A model generated the notes under the pieces. The model saw only the letters and a list, made by a program, of their open reading frames with translations, made no database searches and was not told the origin of the DNA. Of a DNA stretch of 64,000 nucleotides, positions 23,528 through 35,430 are shown one piece after another. The DNA is from Laguncularia racemosa (lineage: Eukaryota; Streptophyta; Magnoliopsida; Myrtales; Combretaceae): contig JBBMOL010000179.1 of NCBI GenBank assembly GCA_037954665.1, forward strand, positions 1,346,165-1,410,164, read 5' to 3'. Numbering within the stretch: the first letter of the stretch is position 1; each line of letters opens with the position of its first letter. A program made the translations under genes and the position numbers.

Positions 23528-23977
23528 TTATAAAAATTATGGTTATTTAAGAAATCAAATTTGTTTATTTAACTTAGAAATAATCAAATTAACTTGTAAT
23601 TAGATATATGACAACTCTTTAGATAGTATTCAACACTTGATCAATAAGTTCTTTAATGATGCCTTACATAAATGAATAATAAATTTTTATAGAGTAAATT
23701 ATTTTAGCTTAAATTTTAAAATTTAGAATCTGAATATCATCACTAGTTAAGAATTAGTTATGAAACTTCTTTTAAACTTACGTTGATGTATACTTTCTCC
23801 CGTAAATATTTTTATAACACTATAATCCTTCATAAGTAAATAGTTTATACTTATCCTTTGAAATTTCTTAAAAATTCAATATAGTTAAAGATGAAATAAA
23901 TAAAGAGAATAAATCAATTGAATCAAAGTTTAGCTGTGGCTTCATTGACTCGAGTAATTAAGGCTGTGGGGTTGTGT
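23528..23977 (+). other. AT-rich 3' untranslated region of element E, proximal part
   Basis: No coding sequence seen. It lies between the purine tract at 23518-23527 and the insertion site of the hAT-like element, and I take it to continue at 31125. Confidence 0.5.
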
Positions 23978-24239
23978 GGAATAATTAGAGCTGGAATGCA
24001 GGCCAAACAAGCCAACCTGCTAGTTGAAGTGGATTAAACTACATTGGCCTACACATGTTGCGAGTCCAAAAATTCGGCTTACCCCACATAGATTTTTTTT
24101 TAACAAAATAAAAAAAATTATTTTCATCATCTACTCTTTTTTTATTTATCATTTCTCTTTTTTTTTTTTTGCAACAATTTAATTTGTTTAACTCTAAGGC
24201 AATGTTAAATTTTTTTTTCCTTCCATATTCTAGTGGTAG

Positions 24240-24928
24240 TGATGCGCAAAACCCTAGGTATGTCAAACCTAAAAATGGTGATCGTAATTGTAATTGGAAG
24301 TTCCTACGAATCATCTTAAACATGTTGTAATTCATAACTAGACCCCAACCACACCTGTTGATTGAAACCTAAGCTATCAATGATTTCCCCAAGCGTTTAG
24401 GTTGAAGAAACCGTAGAGTTCTTTCTTAAAGAAAAAGAGAGAGCTTTTCCATGAAAAATGTATTTTCAATGATATAATAATTGTCTCTCTGTTTTCCCTA
24501 TTACTGTAATATATTATTATCACATGACAAAAGAATAACTTAAGTTTCCAAATATAGCAAAACCAACCATTCTTCCTAATGACCAAAAATCTTATAACTA
24601 AATATATTAAAAACACAAAACCAAACAAATAAAACAGAACTTAACAAAACCAAGTGGTTCTCCCTTTTTTGGCTCAATTTTCTTTTCAAAATAAATTATT
24701 CTAAAACTTCCATATCCTTGCATCCCTCTATGGAAACGTGAATCAAGTTGGTAAAGGTTGGTTCTCCTTTACTGTAACTTGTTTCCTTCTCTTGTAGGTC
24801 CATGACTAGTCCTTGTAAAGCTTCACTCATCCGCTTAGCTCTAGCTTGGGTCATTGGGCCTCCAATACCATGTAATAGGTTTTGGGACTTCAGTTCATTC
24901 CTTTTTTTATGTTAGTTGATCCTCATCA
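24240..24928 (-). repeat. 3' LTR of element B
   Basis: 689 bp, running TGATGCGC to CCTCATCA on the plus strand. It matches 30143-30829. Confidence 0.9.
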
Positions 24929-27900
24929 TTCCCTCCTTTCTCGAAAAGATTCTCCTCGAATCACCTGCATCATAAAGAGTAGATCAGAAACATTAAAAGT
25001 TGCGCTTACATTACCATAGTAACTTGGCAAATCAATCTTGTAAGCGTTGTCATTGATACGCTCTATTACTTGGAAAGGTCCATCTCCCCTAAGATGCAAT
25101 TTAGACTTCCACTACTCTGCAAATCTTTCCTTTCTCAAATTCACCTAAACCTAGTCTCCTGGCTGAAATACGGTCTTGACATGTCCCTCATTGGCTTAAC
25201 GAGCATATACTCGTTTTTCTTCTCAATATTGGTTCGAACCTGAGCATGAAATTCCCTAAAAAATTCTACCTTTTTCTTTTCATCAAGATCAACAAACTCG
25301 TTAGTGGGTAAAGGCAAAATATCTAATGGGGTCAAAGATTAAAGCCATATACAACCTCAAATGGAGAATATGATGTAGTGGAATGCACCATCCTATTATA
25401 TGTAAATTCAACATGAGGCAAACATGTCTCCTATTGTTTCAAGTTCTTATGAATCACAGTACACAACAAGGTTGAAAGAGTCCTATTGACCACTTTAGTT
25501 TGACCATTAGTTTGAGGGTGTGCAACATTAGAAAATAACAATTTAGTGCCTAACTTATTCCATAAAATATGCCAAAAATGGCTCAAAAAGTTTACATCCC
25601 TATCACTTACAATGGATTTAGGTAAACCATGCAACCGTACAATCTCCCTAAAGAGAAGACACCAATATGTCATGCATCATTAATTTTAGAACAGACAATA
25701 AAATGACCTATCTTACTAAACCTATCAACAACAACAAATGTGCTGTCTTTTCCACTTTGAGATCGTGGTAACCTTAATATGAAATCCATAGAGATGTTAG
25801 TCCAAGGTTGATTAAGCATAAGCAATGGAAGATATTCCCCATGGGGCATCACTCTGAACTTAGCCTTTCTACATGCAATACACTTATCACACACATTTTG
25901 TACATCATGTTTCATCTTAGAATAAAAATGTTCATGCAAAATGTCCAAAGTTTTTTTAATACCAAAGTGTCCCATTAAACCGCTACCATATGTCTCCCTC
26001 ACCAACAGTTCACGTATAGAAATTTTTAGCACATATAACCTATCTTTCTTAAATAAATACTCATCATGCCTATAAAAGTCAGCATATCTAGATTCAGAAC
26101 AAGCAGCCCAAATTTAATCGAAATCAGCATCATTCTCATACAATTCTTTCATGCATTCAAATCCAAGTAGTTTAGTATGAAAAGAAGTCAAAAGAGAGTA
26201 CCTTTGAGATAATGCATCAGCTACCACATTTTCCTTCTCTTGCTTGTATTTAATCACGTATGGAAAGGTTTCGATGAACTCCAACCACTTGGCGTGCCTC
26301 TTGTTCAACTTTCCCTGAGTTTTCAAGTACTTTAAACTCTTATAATCAGAATGAACATGAACTCCTTAGGTCATAAGTAGTGTTGCCATGTTTGCAGGGT
26401 CCTCACTAAAGCATACAACTCCTTATCATACATTGCGTAATTTAAGGCAGCAACATTAAGTTTTTCACTAAAGTAGGTGATCAGCTTAGAATCCTGCATC
26501 AATACACCAGCAATACCTTTCCCGGAAGCATCACATTCAATCTCAAATACCTTCTCAAAATTAGGCAACTAATAAAGGTGCGTTAGTTAACTTACCTTTT
26601 AGGGTTTGGAAAGCCTGTTCATCCACTTCAATCCACTTGAAGTCACCATTCTTCTTAACAAGGTCATTAAGATGAGTAGTTATGGAATTGAAGTCCCTCA
26701 CAAATCTCCAATAAAAACCTGCTAAGCCATGGAAGCTCCTGACCTCATTTGCATTCTTTGGTGTTGGCTACTCTCGAATTGCCTTCACCTTCTCCTCATC
26801 CACGACTATTTCATCTACACCTACAACAAAGCCAAGAAAAACCACAGTTTCCATATAAAAAGTGCACTTCTTTAAATTAGCATACAACTGGTTTTCCCAC
26901 AAAACATTAAACACACACTGTAGATGCTGAACAAGATCATCTAATGTCCTGCTATAAATTAGAATGTCATCAAAGTAGACAACAACAAATTTTCCAATAA
27001 ATTGACACAGAACATGACTCATTAGCTTCATAAAAGTGCTAGGTGTGTTTGTTAACCCAAAAGGCATTACCATGCATTCATGTAACCCATGTTTAGTCTT
27101 AAAAGCTATTTTCCATTCACCCCCCTCTTTCATACGAATTTGGTAATAGCCATTCTTTAAATCGATTTTGGAAAATAAACAAGCAACATGCAATACATCG
27201 AGCATATCGTCTAATCTAGGAATAGGATGTCTATACTTAATTGTTATCTTGTTGATTGCTCGACAGTTAACACACATTTGCCATATCCCATCCTTCTTAA
27301 GAACCAAGATGAGAGGAATTGAACATGGACTGAGGCTTTCCCTTACAAATCCTTTCTCCATCAATTCATTAACTTGCCTTTGAATTTCCTTTACCTCCTC
27401 AAGATTAGTTCAGTAAGTTGGTTGGTTAGGAATGGATGCACCTGGCAAGAAATCAATCTAATGCTCGATACTTCGTAGTGGAGGTAGGCCTTATGGTACT
27501 TCTCTAAGAAACAAGTCTTCATATTCCTGCAAAAGAGACACCACCATACTAGACAACGAAGAGTTAATGTTAGTGTTAGTAAAATAAACATCCTTATACA
27601 TAAGTACAAGTAGTTGTTTCCTTGCTAACATTGCACTCTTTACCTCACTTTTTCTAGCAATTTTCTCCCCTCTCAGTGTTTTAGACTCTTTTCCCTCATA
27701 GCTCAGCAGTGTTTGTCTCTCACTCTTTTCTTTCTTCTCACCCTTCTCTCGCACACTCATGTGTTTCTCTTTAAATTCTTTGGCTATCTTCACTTGATCT
27801 TTGCAAGCTTGCCATGGCTTTTGTGGACTTAGAACCACCTTCCTTTTGTTTAGAACAAAAGAATATTGGTTCTTATACCCATTGTACATCACCTTCCTAT

Positions 27901-28260
27901 CAAACCGCCATGGTTAACCCAGTAATAGGTGACTAGCCTACATGGGAGCTACATCACACATCACCTCATCACAATAATTTCTTATAGAAAAAGTAATACG
28001 AACCTGCCTGGTCACCTTCACTTTCCTACACTCATTTAACCATTGCAACCGATATGGATTAGGATGTTTCACAGCCTTCAATCACATCTTACCAACCAAC
28101 AAGGTGCTAGCAATGTCAGTGCAGCTACCACTATCAATGATCAAGCTACATACCTTATTCTGTACGTGACACTAAGTATGAAAGATGTGTTCACGTTAAA
28201 CTCTTTCACTATCATCCTACGATTGAGCACTGAGGACTCATCTTGTAACATATAGCTCGC
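24911..28260 (-). pseudogene. Element B pol: protease, RT, RNase H, integrase
   Basis: The protease active-site region near 28140 reads LIIDSGSC, with an intact DSG. RT at 27364-26768 is an uninterrupted 198-codon frame with CRAINKITIKYRHPIPRLDD, FSKIDLKNGYYQI, MPFGLTNTPSTFMKLM and the catalytic VVYFDDILIYS. RNase H spans 26568-26371 (FEIECDASGKGIAGVLMQDS) and 26326-26114. Integrase spans 26032-25431: the zinc-binding region GHFGIKKTLDILHEHF and CIACRKAKF, core words NISMDFILRLPRS and SDRDVNFLSHFWHILW, then HPQTNGQTKVVNRTL. The C-terminal piece DLDEKKKVEFFREFHAQVR lies near 25280. The tail again overlaps the polypurine tract, but a one-base loss shifts the frame. It is broken by stops and shifts between domains. 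Confidence 0.87.
24929..24943 (-). other. Polypurine tract of element B
   Basis: The minus strand reads CGAGAAAGGAGGGAA, directly next to the 3' LTR and collinear with the tract of element A. Confidence 0.85.
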
Positions 28261-28379
28261 CACTCACGGGTCCCTCCAAGTCGACATCGTCATACTCCTT
28301 TAAGGGTGATGTATCATCCTCCTCAGAACAAACTCTCTACATCTCCATTATTGTGAATGATCATAGCCCTTTGATTTAG

Positions 28380-29389
28380 ACACTGAGATGCAATATGTCA
28401 AAATCCCTAACACCTAAAACATTTAATATCACGAGTTCTCAAAGATGGTTTAATGTTAGTTTTACCTTTAAAAGCAGCGATTTGACACTTAGCCTTCACG
28501 TCCTCTTTAGACTTTGAATTTGTAGGATTCTTCTTCCAATTAGACTTCCATGAAGAGTTAGAAGTCGCCCTAGACTTTGGATTGCTCTTATACTTCAATT
28601 GTCTCTCTACTTTAATCGCCCTATGCAACACTCCTCCATATCCAAGTAGTGATGCAAATCCACCAAGTCAGCAATCTCCTATTCAACCTATTAATGAACT
28701 TAGCCATTGTAGCCTCATCATCTCCTCCACTCTAGCTTAATCATGGCTATTTCCATTTCCTTATAATAGTCCTCCACACTCTTGGACCCTTGTGTCAACC
28801 CCTAAAACTTCTTGAGCAAATCCCTATGATAATGACTAGGATAAACCGCTTTTGCATAATGGTCTTCATCTCATTCTAGTACTAACAGGTCTCTCTCCAT
28901 ATACCTACATCTATTATGTACTAGCTGGTCCCACCAAACACTGCATAATCTGAAAATTCAACTGCAGCCCAATTTAACCTTTTTCTCCTCAACATTATTG
29001 TGGTACTCAAATACATGATCCACCTTTCTCTCCCACTCCAAGTACAACTCTGGATCATTTTTCCCCTAAAATGAGGTATTTTATTTTAATACTTCCTAGG
29101 TTACTGTCTCGCCTCTGAATATTCCCTCTCTCCCTTATATAATTATACTCTCCTAAATTCGTTTCTTTACCCTCTTCTATCCTAACTCCTCCGCTCAAGG
29201 GTCTACTTCACCTCGTCTAACAATAGTGCTACTAAACGGTTCCTTACTCCTCTCTATCTTATCCATCCTCTCATGGTCTTGCTCAAGTTCACCACTCAAT
29301 ATTCGCTTCATCTCCCTCATCAACGCATCAAACATCACCCTACTTTCCGCTCCTCCATTCTCACCTCGAGTTGGACTTTATCCTAACAT
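28380..29389 (-). pseudogene. Element B gag
   Basis: Collinear with gag of element A. The ATG at 29389-29387 is followed by a stop three codons later. Recognisable parts are the basic stretch at 28631-28440 (LHRAIKVERQLKYKSN, KCQIAAFKGKTNIKPSLRTR) and a knuckle starting RDIKCFRC near 28432-28410, which is broken by in-frame stops. The capsid region around 28640-28800 is shifted. It is not functional. Confidence 0.72.
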
Positions 29390-30128
29390 ATCTCTATAGT
29401 CAAGAAAAGAGATTAGTAACATAAATATAATATATCTCTCACAATTCACTCGTGTGTTACTCTTAGTAGTAATGCCCTGACAATTTACTCATGTTCAGCT
29501 CACAGTAATAATGTTCTCACAACCCACTCTTACAATTCTTTGATATGAACTTGGATTGAAAAACTTCCTCAACGTAAACCACAAAGAAAATCTATTGACT
29601 AACTATTGGTTCCAAGTCATGGCAAGCAAGGATACAATCATGAATTAATTGATATGAAAAGACTCACTACAAAATTGGAAACACAAACCAAGAGATATCC
29701 ACAACACAAAATAGGAAAGTATAATATTGCACCGAGCATGTAATGGAATGCAATGTAATTCGGTTACAATGTTCAAAAGGCAAGATAGTGTTGAAGGTAA
29801 GAATTGGAAAGTATATTGTATCATTTGATTATGTGATTTCAAAGTAAGGATTTTTGTCTTGTAACTGGCAATTGAATATTCCATGACAAATTAGAATTTT
29901 CTTCTTCTTTTTTTTTTTATATGACTTTCTAAGAAAAAAGAACAAGAATTAAAGATTGATTTCAATTTGCTAAGATAACAAATTGTTATTATCGGTCATC
30001 CAATAGACTTTCTATGATCGAATTTGTAATTTTTTTTATACTAAATTTCTAGGGTATGAACAAGAACTATGGAATGAACAAACAAACAATTAACAAAGGA
30101 TAGATGTTACTTGATTCAAGAAGCCGAA
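29390..30128 (-). other. Leader of element B
   Basis: Non-coding region between gag and the primer site. It contains 'attgcaccgagcatgtaatgg', resembling the leader of element A in shorter form, with a T-run near 29904-29920. No gene is seen. Confidence 0.6.
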
Positions 30129-30140
30129 GCTTTGATACCA
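30129..30140 (-). other. Primer binding site of element B
   Basis: The minus strand reads TGGTATCAAAGC, one mismatch from the initiator Met tRNA complement, two bases from the 5' LTR. Confidence 0.9.
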
Positions 30141-30142
30141 AA

Positions 30143-30829
30143 TGATGCGCAAAACCCTAGTATGTTCAAACCTAGAACCCGATGATTGTAATTGAAATCG
30201 AAATTCCCATGAAATCGTCTTGAACAAGTTGTTAATTCATAACTAAACCCCAACTACACCTATTGATTGAAACCTAAGCTATCAATGATTCCCCAAGCGT
30301 TTGTGTTGAAGAAACCATGGAGTTCTTTCTCAAAGAACAAGAGAGAGCTTTTCCATGAAAAGATGTATTTTCAATAATATGATAATTGTCTTCGTGTTTT
30401 CCCCTATTGACGTGATATATTATTATCACATGATAAAAGAATAACTTAAGTTTCCAAACATAGCAAAACCGACCTTCCTTCCTAATGACGAAAATCTTAT
30501 AACTAAATATACTAAAAACACAAAACCAAACAAATAAAACAAAGCTTAAGAAAACCAAGTGGTTCTCCCTTTTCGCTCAATTTCCTTTTCAAAATAAATT
30601 ATTCTAAAACTTCCATATCCTTGCATCCCTTTGTGGAAACGTGAATCAAGTTGATAAAGGTTGGTTCTCCTTTTGTGTAACTTGGTTCCTTCTCTTGTAA
30701 GTCTATGACTAGTCCTTGCAAAGCTTCACTCACCGCTTAGCTCTAGCTCAGGTCATTAGGCTTCCAATACCATGTAATGGGTCTTGGGACTTTGATTCAT
30801 TCCTTTTTTATGCTAGTTGATCCTCATCA
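30143..30829 (-). repeat. 5' LTR of element B
   Basis: 687 bp, with the same TGATG and CATCA termini as the 3' LTR. Confidence 0.9.
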
Positions 30830-31124
30830 AGTGGTGACCGAGCACGAAATCATAGTCTAAATATAGAAGTTTCATATTGTGTTGCATGTTGCATCTCTTT
30901 TTTAAGTTGTTATTTTTTTCTTTTACTTATTTACTTTACTTTACTGTTGATATTGACAGCTTAGTGAGCTAATTTAGTTTTTTTTTTTTTTTTTGTGAGT
31001 CGTGCGAGCCAACCCATGCCTACAACAAGTTAACCAGCCCACCAGTGAGCCATGTGGGTGCGGGCCAAAATTTTTGCGGGCTTCACGAGCTAGCCTGCCG
31101 AACCTGCCCTGCATTCCCAATCTA

Positions 31125-31798
31125 AGAATAACACCTATTAACTTAAGTGACAAACTCGAGATTATCGACTGAAAACTCACTAAAAAGTCTAAAGAAAAGT
31201 CCATGTGAAGGCTGAATGCAAGTAAATAAGCTTTATTAAATGGAGATAGTGGATGGTTCGAAGGGGTATCTTAAAATCTAATAGCTTAAGATTGTCGAGT
31301 ATGGAACTTATTAACCGATGAAACTACTCTTAAATTCAAAAAAAAAAGAAGAAACTCTTTGAACCTAGAAATATATAGAGGAATGATTAAGGGATAATTG
31401 AATGTATTATAAATTTTTCTTTGATTATGGTGTTTAGACAAATTTAAAGGAGGTGTATACATTTTAGTAAGGTAGAAAAGTATTTAAGAATTTTTCTTGA
31501 TTGAGGAGATGATAATTCGAGTTTTGAAGTCTTAGAAATCCTTTTGATTTGCATTGATAAATTATTAAATTCAAGTATTTGGTATCTTTAGAACGTAGCA
31601 AATTGGTTAAGTAAGAAGATTAAGAGTTGTTCATTAATTTTCTTTTAAAATTACAAGTCAATTATGAGTTTGTTTTAGGGTTAAATGACAATTCTTTTGA
31701 ATGGTTTCTAAATAGTAAGTTGATTAAGTATTTCTTGTCTAACTATTTGATTTGATTAATTTGATTAAGGACAAGTAAATACTTAAGTGTGGGGAAGT
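31125..31798 (+). other. 3' untranslated region of element E, distal part
   Basis: Non-coding. It ends with 'aagtgtggggaag' at 31785-31797, a polypurine-like signal that normally abuts the 3' LTR in Athila/Tat elements. Confidence 0.55.
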
Positions 31799-33181
31799 TC
31801 AATAGGTGTTTACTTAGATATGTATCCTAAGTGAGATTTAAAATATTTTTCCCTCGTTTTGGAATGCTTTTTAAGCATTAAAATTTTAATTGATTAATAT
31901 TTCAATTTTAGGTTTTAATGGATAATTGAATTAAAAAAGAAGAAAAGGAATCAAATTTTGTTCAACTTAGAGTTAAATGGAAGAAGTGATGAATTTTTTA
32001 AGATAGACATGAGCAATAAACATGACCATGTAAAGATTGTGTTGAAATTGAAGCTTAAAGAAATAAAAGTCGAGAGTTACATAAAGGTGAGATACGACCG
32101 TATTTAATTGGTTCATGTATCTCTCAAAGATAATTATTTTGAAGTATGACTTAGATACAACCTTTAGACATGACCATGTTTAGGCCATGCTAATTGTAAA
32201 TCTCAATTTTTCAAAATTTTATTCAACGAATTTCTACACGACCTAAAGTATAATCGTGTTAGACAATGTGTAGCCCTAAAAATAGAGTTCTAGATGCCTA
32301 CTATGTAAAGTACACGAGGAGATATTCGATAAAGAAGAATAGAAGACGCTTTTTTTTTATTATATTCTAGGGTCTTTTGGGAGAATAGAAGAGTATTTTT
32401 TTTCACTTCAAGAATTAGGTTTTTCTTTCATTTCTTTGATAATGCATACTTTTGCATCAGTAAGGATTTATGATTTCAATATGATTAAGCTTAATTTTCT
32501 TAATATCTAGACTTATGGATCCTAGGATTATTATATGACTAGGTTTATTATTATTCAATGAATTCTTTGATTTCTTAGTTCATGCATGTGTTCTTGATTT
32601 TGTTTAAATTAATACATTTAAAATATTATTCTAATTATTTGATATTATATATTATGATTGAGAAACGAATGTATAATTAGATATTGCATGTTTAAAGAGA
32701 ATTGATGTAATTATAGAAATAAGTTACATAGTTCTTCTAGAATTGATTAATTCATTTTTAGAGAATTCGTTATTTTTAATGCAATTTTTGAAATGTACTA
32801 TTATGAAGAAATTCAAACAAATATTTTTAAAATTAGGGTTAATAAGCTTGAAAAAGTTATTAAACTAATTTAGGAATTCTCCTGGTCTATAAAATTAAAG
32901 AAGAATTTGAATGAATTTTGTTAATATCACATAATAAATCTTAGAGAAATTTGTCTTGCTATCTTGAAGTTAATTACAATCTATTTATCTCTTCTTTTTT
33001 CAATTTAATATTTAATTCATTAGTTAATAATTAGTTATAGGTTTTAAATTAATTAATCTTTACAATTTACTAATTAGATAATAGATTGTAGGTTAATATT
33101 AGTACTCGTAAACCCCATGCGACGATATCCTTATTCAATATACTATATTATAAGATTTAATGGTGTATTTTCCTTACATCA
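31799..33181 (+). repeat. Athila/Tat-type 3' LTR
   Basis: The start is 'tcaataggtgtttact' after the purine tract. The end is 'gcgacgatatcc' near 33119-33130 followed by 'ccttacatca' at 33181. Both are characteristic words of Athila-type LTRs from memory. It is about 1383 bp. It probably belongs to element E. Confidence 0.6.
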
Positions 33182-33913
33182 ATGAGTTAGTTTCATAATA
33201 GAAAGAAGAAAATGTTGAGGTCTATAGTACATCATAAAATCCTATTTGCTAGGAAAGTTTATAGGAAAAATATGTAAAGTTGAGAAGTAAACACAGTATA
33301 TGATGTTTAGCTTGAATCCTAGAGCTATTAGAAAAAGAGAAAAAGAAAGCTGCTCCTAACATGTCAAGGAGCCTAAAATTTTGGTCCAATTTATCTGCAT
33401 AATTCATGAAGCCACTAAAGACTGATTACACGGAATATAGAAAACAAATCCAAATAATATAAAAGGAGGCTGGAACAAGAAAACTAGGAACAGAAGATGA
33501 TTTATGGTGTATGTGGGTCATATATATGTATATAAGGCAATATTAATATTGGGTGGAGAGCGTGATATTTAATTATACAGAGTGGTAAACAAGTATATAT
33601 ATATATATTGTTTTTTGCAAGCCTATAATGTAATGGCAGCTATAGGTGAGGACGCATATTTAGACAACAAATATTGGATGGAGACATGTACGAGACAGTA
33701 CATAGCCACAACTTTTCGGGCTAAAATAACAGTTCATGTATTGTCTGAACTCATCAAAACAAATTATAAAATCAAATCCAATTCGGATTTCTTTAAGCAA
33801 GGCCGCTAAGAAAAAAAAAAAAAAAAATTCCTCCTTCCTTAATATCTCCATATTCCCTTACCTCTACTACATTATACTTCGGTAATATGGAAAAAAAAAA
33901 AAAAAAAAAAAAA
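33182..33913. other. Unassigned stretch before the PPR relic
   Basis: I recognise no gene. A 75-codon open frame at 33582-33809 has no family resemblance that I can see. A-runs at about 33810-33828 and 33890-33913 flank a 60-bp segment. Confidence 0.45.
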
Positions 33914-34352
33914 GCTCATGCCGAACAAGCTGAGCCAAGGATTTCTGGATCGGTTAGCTTTCATTGGCTGACACACTCTCAAAGAGGAAGATGGACAGGG
34001 ACTTTTGAGGGGCCATGACAAATTTTGAAATGGGGAAGAATCTAAAACAGAGCATTGCACGTATACCCTGCTATCTGATTTGTATAATCGTCTTGGACAA
34101 CGGAAAGAGAAAAAAAAAAAAAATTGGAAAGACGCTTGTGAGGGAAAGACACAGAAATTTCCCGGGTGGAGTTGGATTGAGGTTCAAAATGAGGTACATG
34201 CTTTCAATACAGAAGATCATTCCCACCTGCATGGTGCAGCTATATATCTTGTCCTTGAATGGCTTATAAGGGGAATTAAGAGGTTGGATGTGGTGGCTAA
34301 TATAGAACAATTGATGCAAGACATGGATCTGTGGAGTGACGATTTCACTTAA
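33914..34352 (+). pseudogene. PPR protein C-terminal E/E+ domain relic
   Basis: The segment reads TLLSDLYNRLGQ near 34060-34095. After a poly-A stretch it continues GKTQKFPGWSWIEVQNEVHAF and then EDHSHLHGAAIYLVLEWLIRGIK, with a stop at 34350-34352. This follows the E/E+ pattern of plant PLS-class PPR proteins (nucleus-encoded organelle RNA-editing or processing factors): LLSNLYA-AG, then PGCSWIEV, then a D-SHP-motif. Frame changes upstream, an expanded A-run at 34116-34129 inside the domain, and the absence of PPR repeats make it a remnant. It is the only host-gene trace in the window. The upstream part (33914-34050) is less certain. Confidence 0.65.
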
Positions 34353-34692
34353 TGTTCTCCAGCTTGCTCTACTTCATTTATTCACTTACAAGAGCATGAA
34401 CTTTTCTCTGGGTGCGTGATTTGTAAGAAAAAGAAAGGACAAGTAGTTTTTATAGCTTGAACAGTAGAGCCATTTGAGTAAGAGTCAAGCAGTAGGCTTG
34501 CTTCGGAGGTTTTGCCCCGCAAGTGACAAGGGAAACGAGCCACTCCAAACCAATATCTATACTTTAAGTTTTGTACTTCAAAATTGATCAATTGATATAG
34601 AGGTTAAGAAAATATTCTAATAGTGTTTACTAGCTTCATAACAAGTTACCAAGATAATACCAAAAAAAAAGTAATTCACGAAGTTGTACAGT
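34353..34692. other. Stretch downstream of the PPR relic
   Basis: No gene or repeat recognised. It could be the former 3' flank of the PPR gene. Confidence 0.4.
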
Positions 34693-35279
34693 TAGGCTGG
34701 GAATGTGGGATGGGCCGTGCAGGCTGTTTTGGCCCGCTGGTCAGGGTGGACTATGTTGATGCAAGTGCGGGTTGGCCTACTTGCCTGTATAGTTTTCTTT
34801 GTATTTTTTTTTAAAGAAAAATGGGAATGAATTGAACTAAAAGTGATTTTGTGTATAATATATCATAAAGTTATTAATATTATATTTTGTAAAGACTTTG
34901 TATATTTTATTTTTAGCTTGAAAGTTATATATCCTTAATTATACTTATTAGTTTACTTGCATATTTTGTATAAAAAAAAAAGTTGAAATAATTTAAGATG
35001 AATACTAATCTTTTAAGTATATATTCATCCATTACATTTTTATATTGAATTTGGAATTATAAATTTGTCAAAATGAAAATCTTTCAATTTTCTACTTAAG
35101 CTGAACTTAAATAGGTTCCTTTAATATTTTTTTTAACAAAATAGGTATTGTCTCATTTTTAAAGTTGTATTAATCTTTAAATTTGATTTAAACTTATTAT
35201 TATAAACATTTCAAATTGAATATCAAAATATGCAATTTAAAGTATTAACCCACATATTAATTTTCTATTTTTCTAATAA

Positions 35280-35320
<41 letters not shown>

Positions 35321-35430
35321 GAGTGGGCCTACTTCTTTGATCCACATCATATGTAGGCCATCGTGGGCTAACCCACTTTGACCTGTGGGTCGAGGTAGGC
35401 CAACCTATTCGGCTCGCTTTGCCAGCTCTA
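34693..35430. mobile_element. GC-ended hAT-like element, copy 3
   Basis: 738 bp. The left end is TAGGCTGGGAATGTGGGATGG and the right end (complement) is TAGAGCTGGCAAAGCGAGCC. The subterminal words ('gggccgtgcaggctgttttggcccgc', 'gtaggccatcgtgggctaaccc') match the family at 2675-3572 and 23986-31124. The interior is AT-rich with a (TA)n(TG)n microsatellite at about 35279-35320. I could not see an 8-bp duplication, so it may be old. Confidence 0.6.
35279..35320. repeat. (TA)n(TG)n microsatellite
   Basis: Alternating TA then TG dinucleotides within the hAT-like element. Confidence 0.95.

Larger units (their letters stand above)
24240..30829 (-). mobile_element. Ty3/gypsy chromovirus, element B (complete structure, degenerate coding)
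   Basis: 6590 bp with LTRs at 24240-24928 (3') and 30143-30829 (5'), a primer site at 30129-30140 and a polypurine tract at 24929-24943. A likely target duplication is AGTGGT, at 24232-24237 and 30830-30835. On the left, two extra bases separate it from the LTR. Gene order on the minus strand is gag, protease, RT, RNase H, integrase. It is the same family as element A (same LTR termini and collinear proteins) but keeps an intact YFDD. It is nested in the hAT-like element. Confidence 0.88.
23986..31124. mobile_element. GC-ended hAT-like element, copy 2, carrying element B inside
   Basis: The left terminus TAGAGCTGGAATGCAGG and the right terminus (complement) TAGATTGGGAATGCAGGG form an inverted pair. 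They are flanked by 8-bp near-duplications, GGAATAAT (23978-23985) and AGAATAAC (31125-31132), matching at six of eight. Both subterminal regions have the GGCC/GCCAACC-rich words of this family ('gcgagccaaccc', 'tgcgggccaaaatttttgcgg'). Without element B (24240-30829) it is about 549 bp. There is no transposase. It sits in the 3' region of the Athila-like element. Confidence 0.65.
18136..33181 (+). mobile_element. Athila-like Ty3/gypsy element E (5'-truncated, with nested insertions)
   Basis: On the plus strand the order is protease, RT, RNase H, integrase, an env-position region, a polypurine-like tract (23518-23527), a 3' untranslated region and a 3' LTR (31799-33181). The 3' region is interrupted by the hAT-like element 23986-31124, which itself carries element B. 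The 5' LTR and gag are absent. The pol words match Athila-type elements from memory. The linkage across the nested insertions rests on the hAT-like target duplication and on the typical Athila order. It is less certain than the pol identification. Confidence 0.65.

Noticed and set aside
33582..33809. 75-codon open frame upstream of the PPR relic
   Set aside because: No recognisable domain, and it begins in a (TA)n run. It could be an old exon, but I cannot support that.
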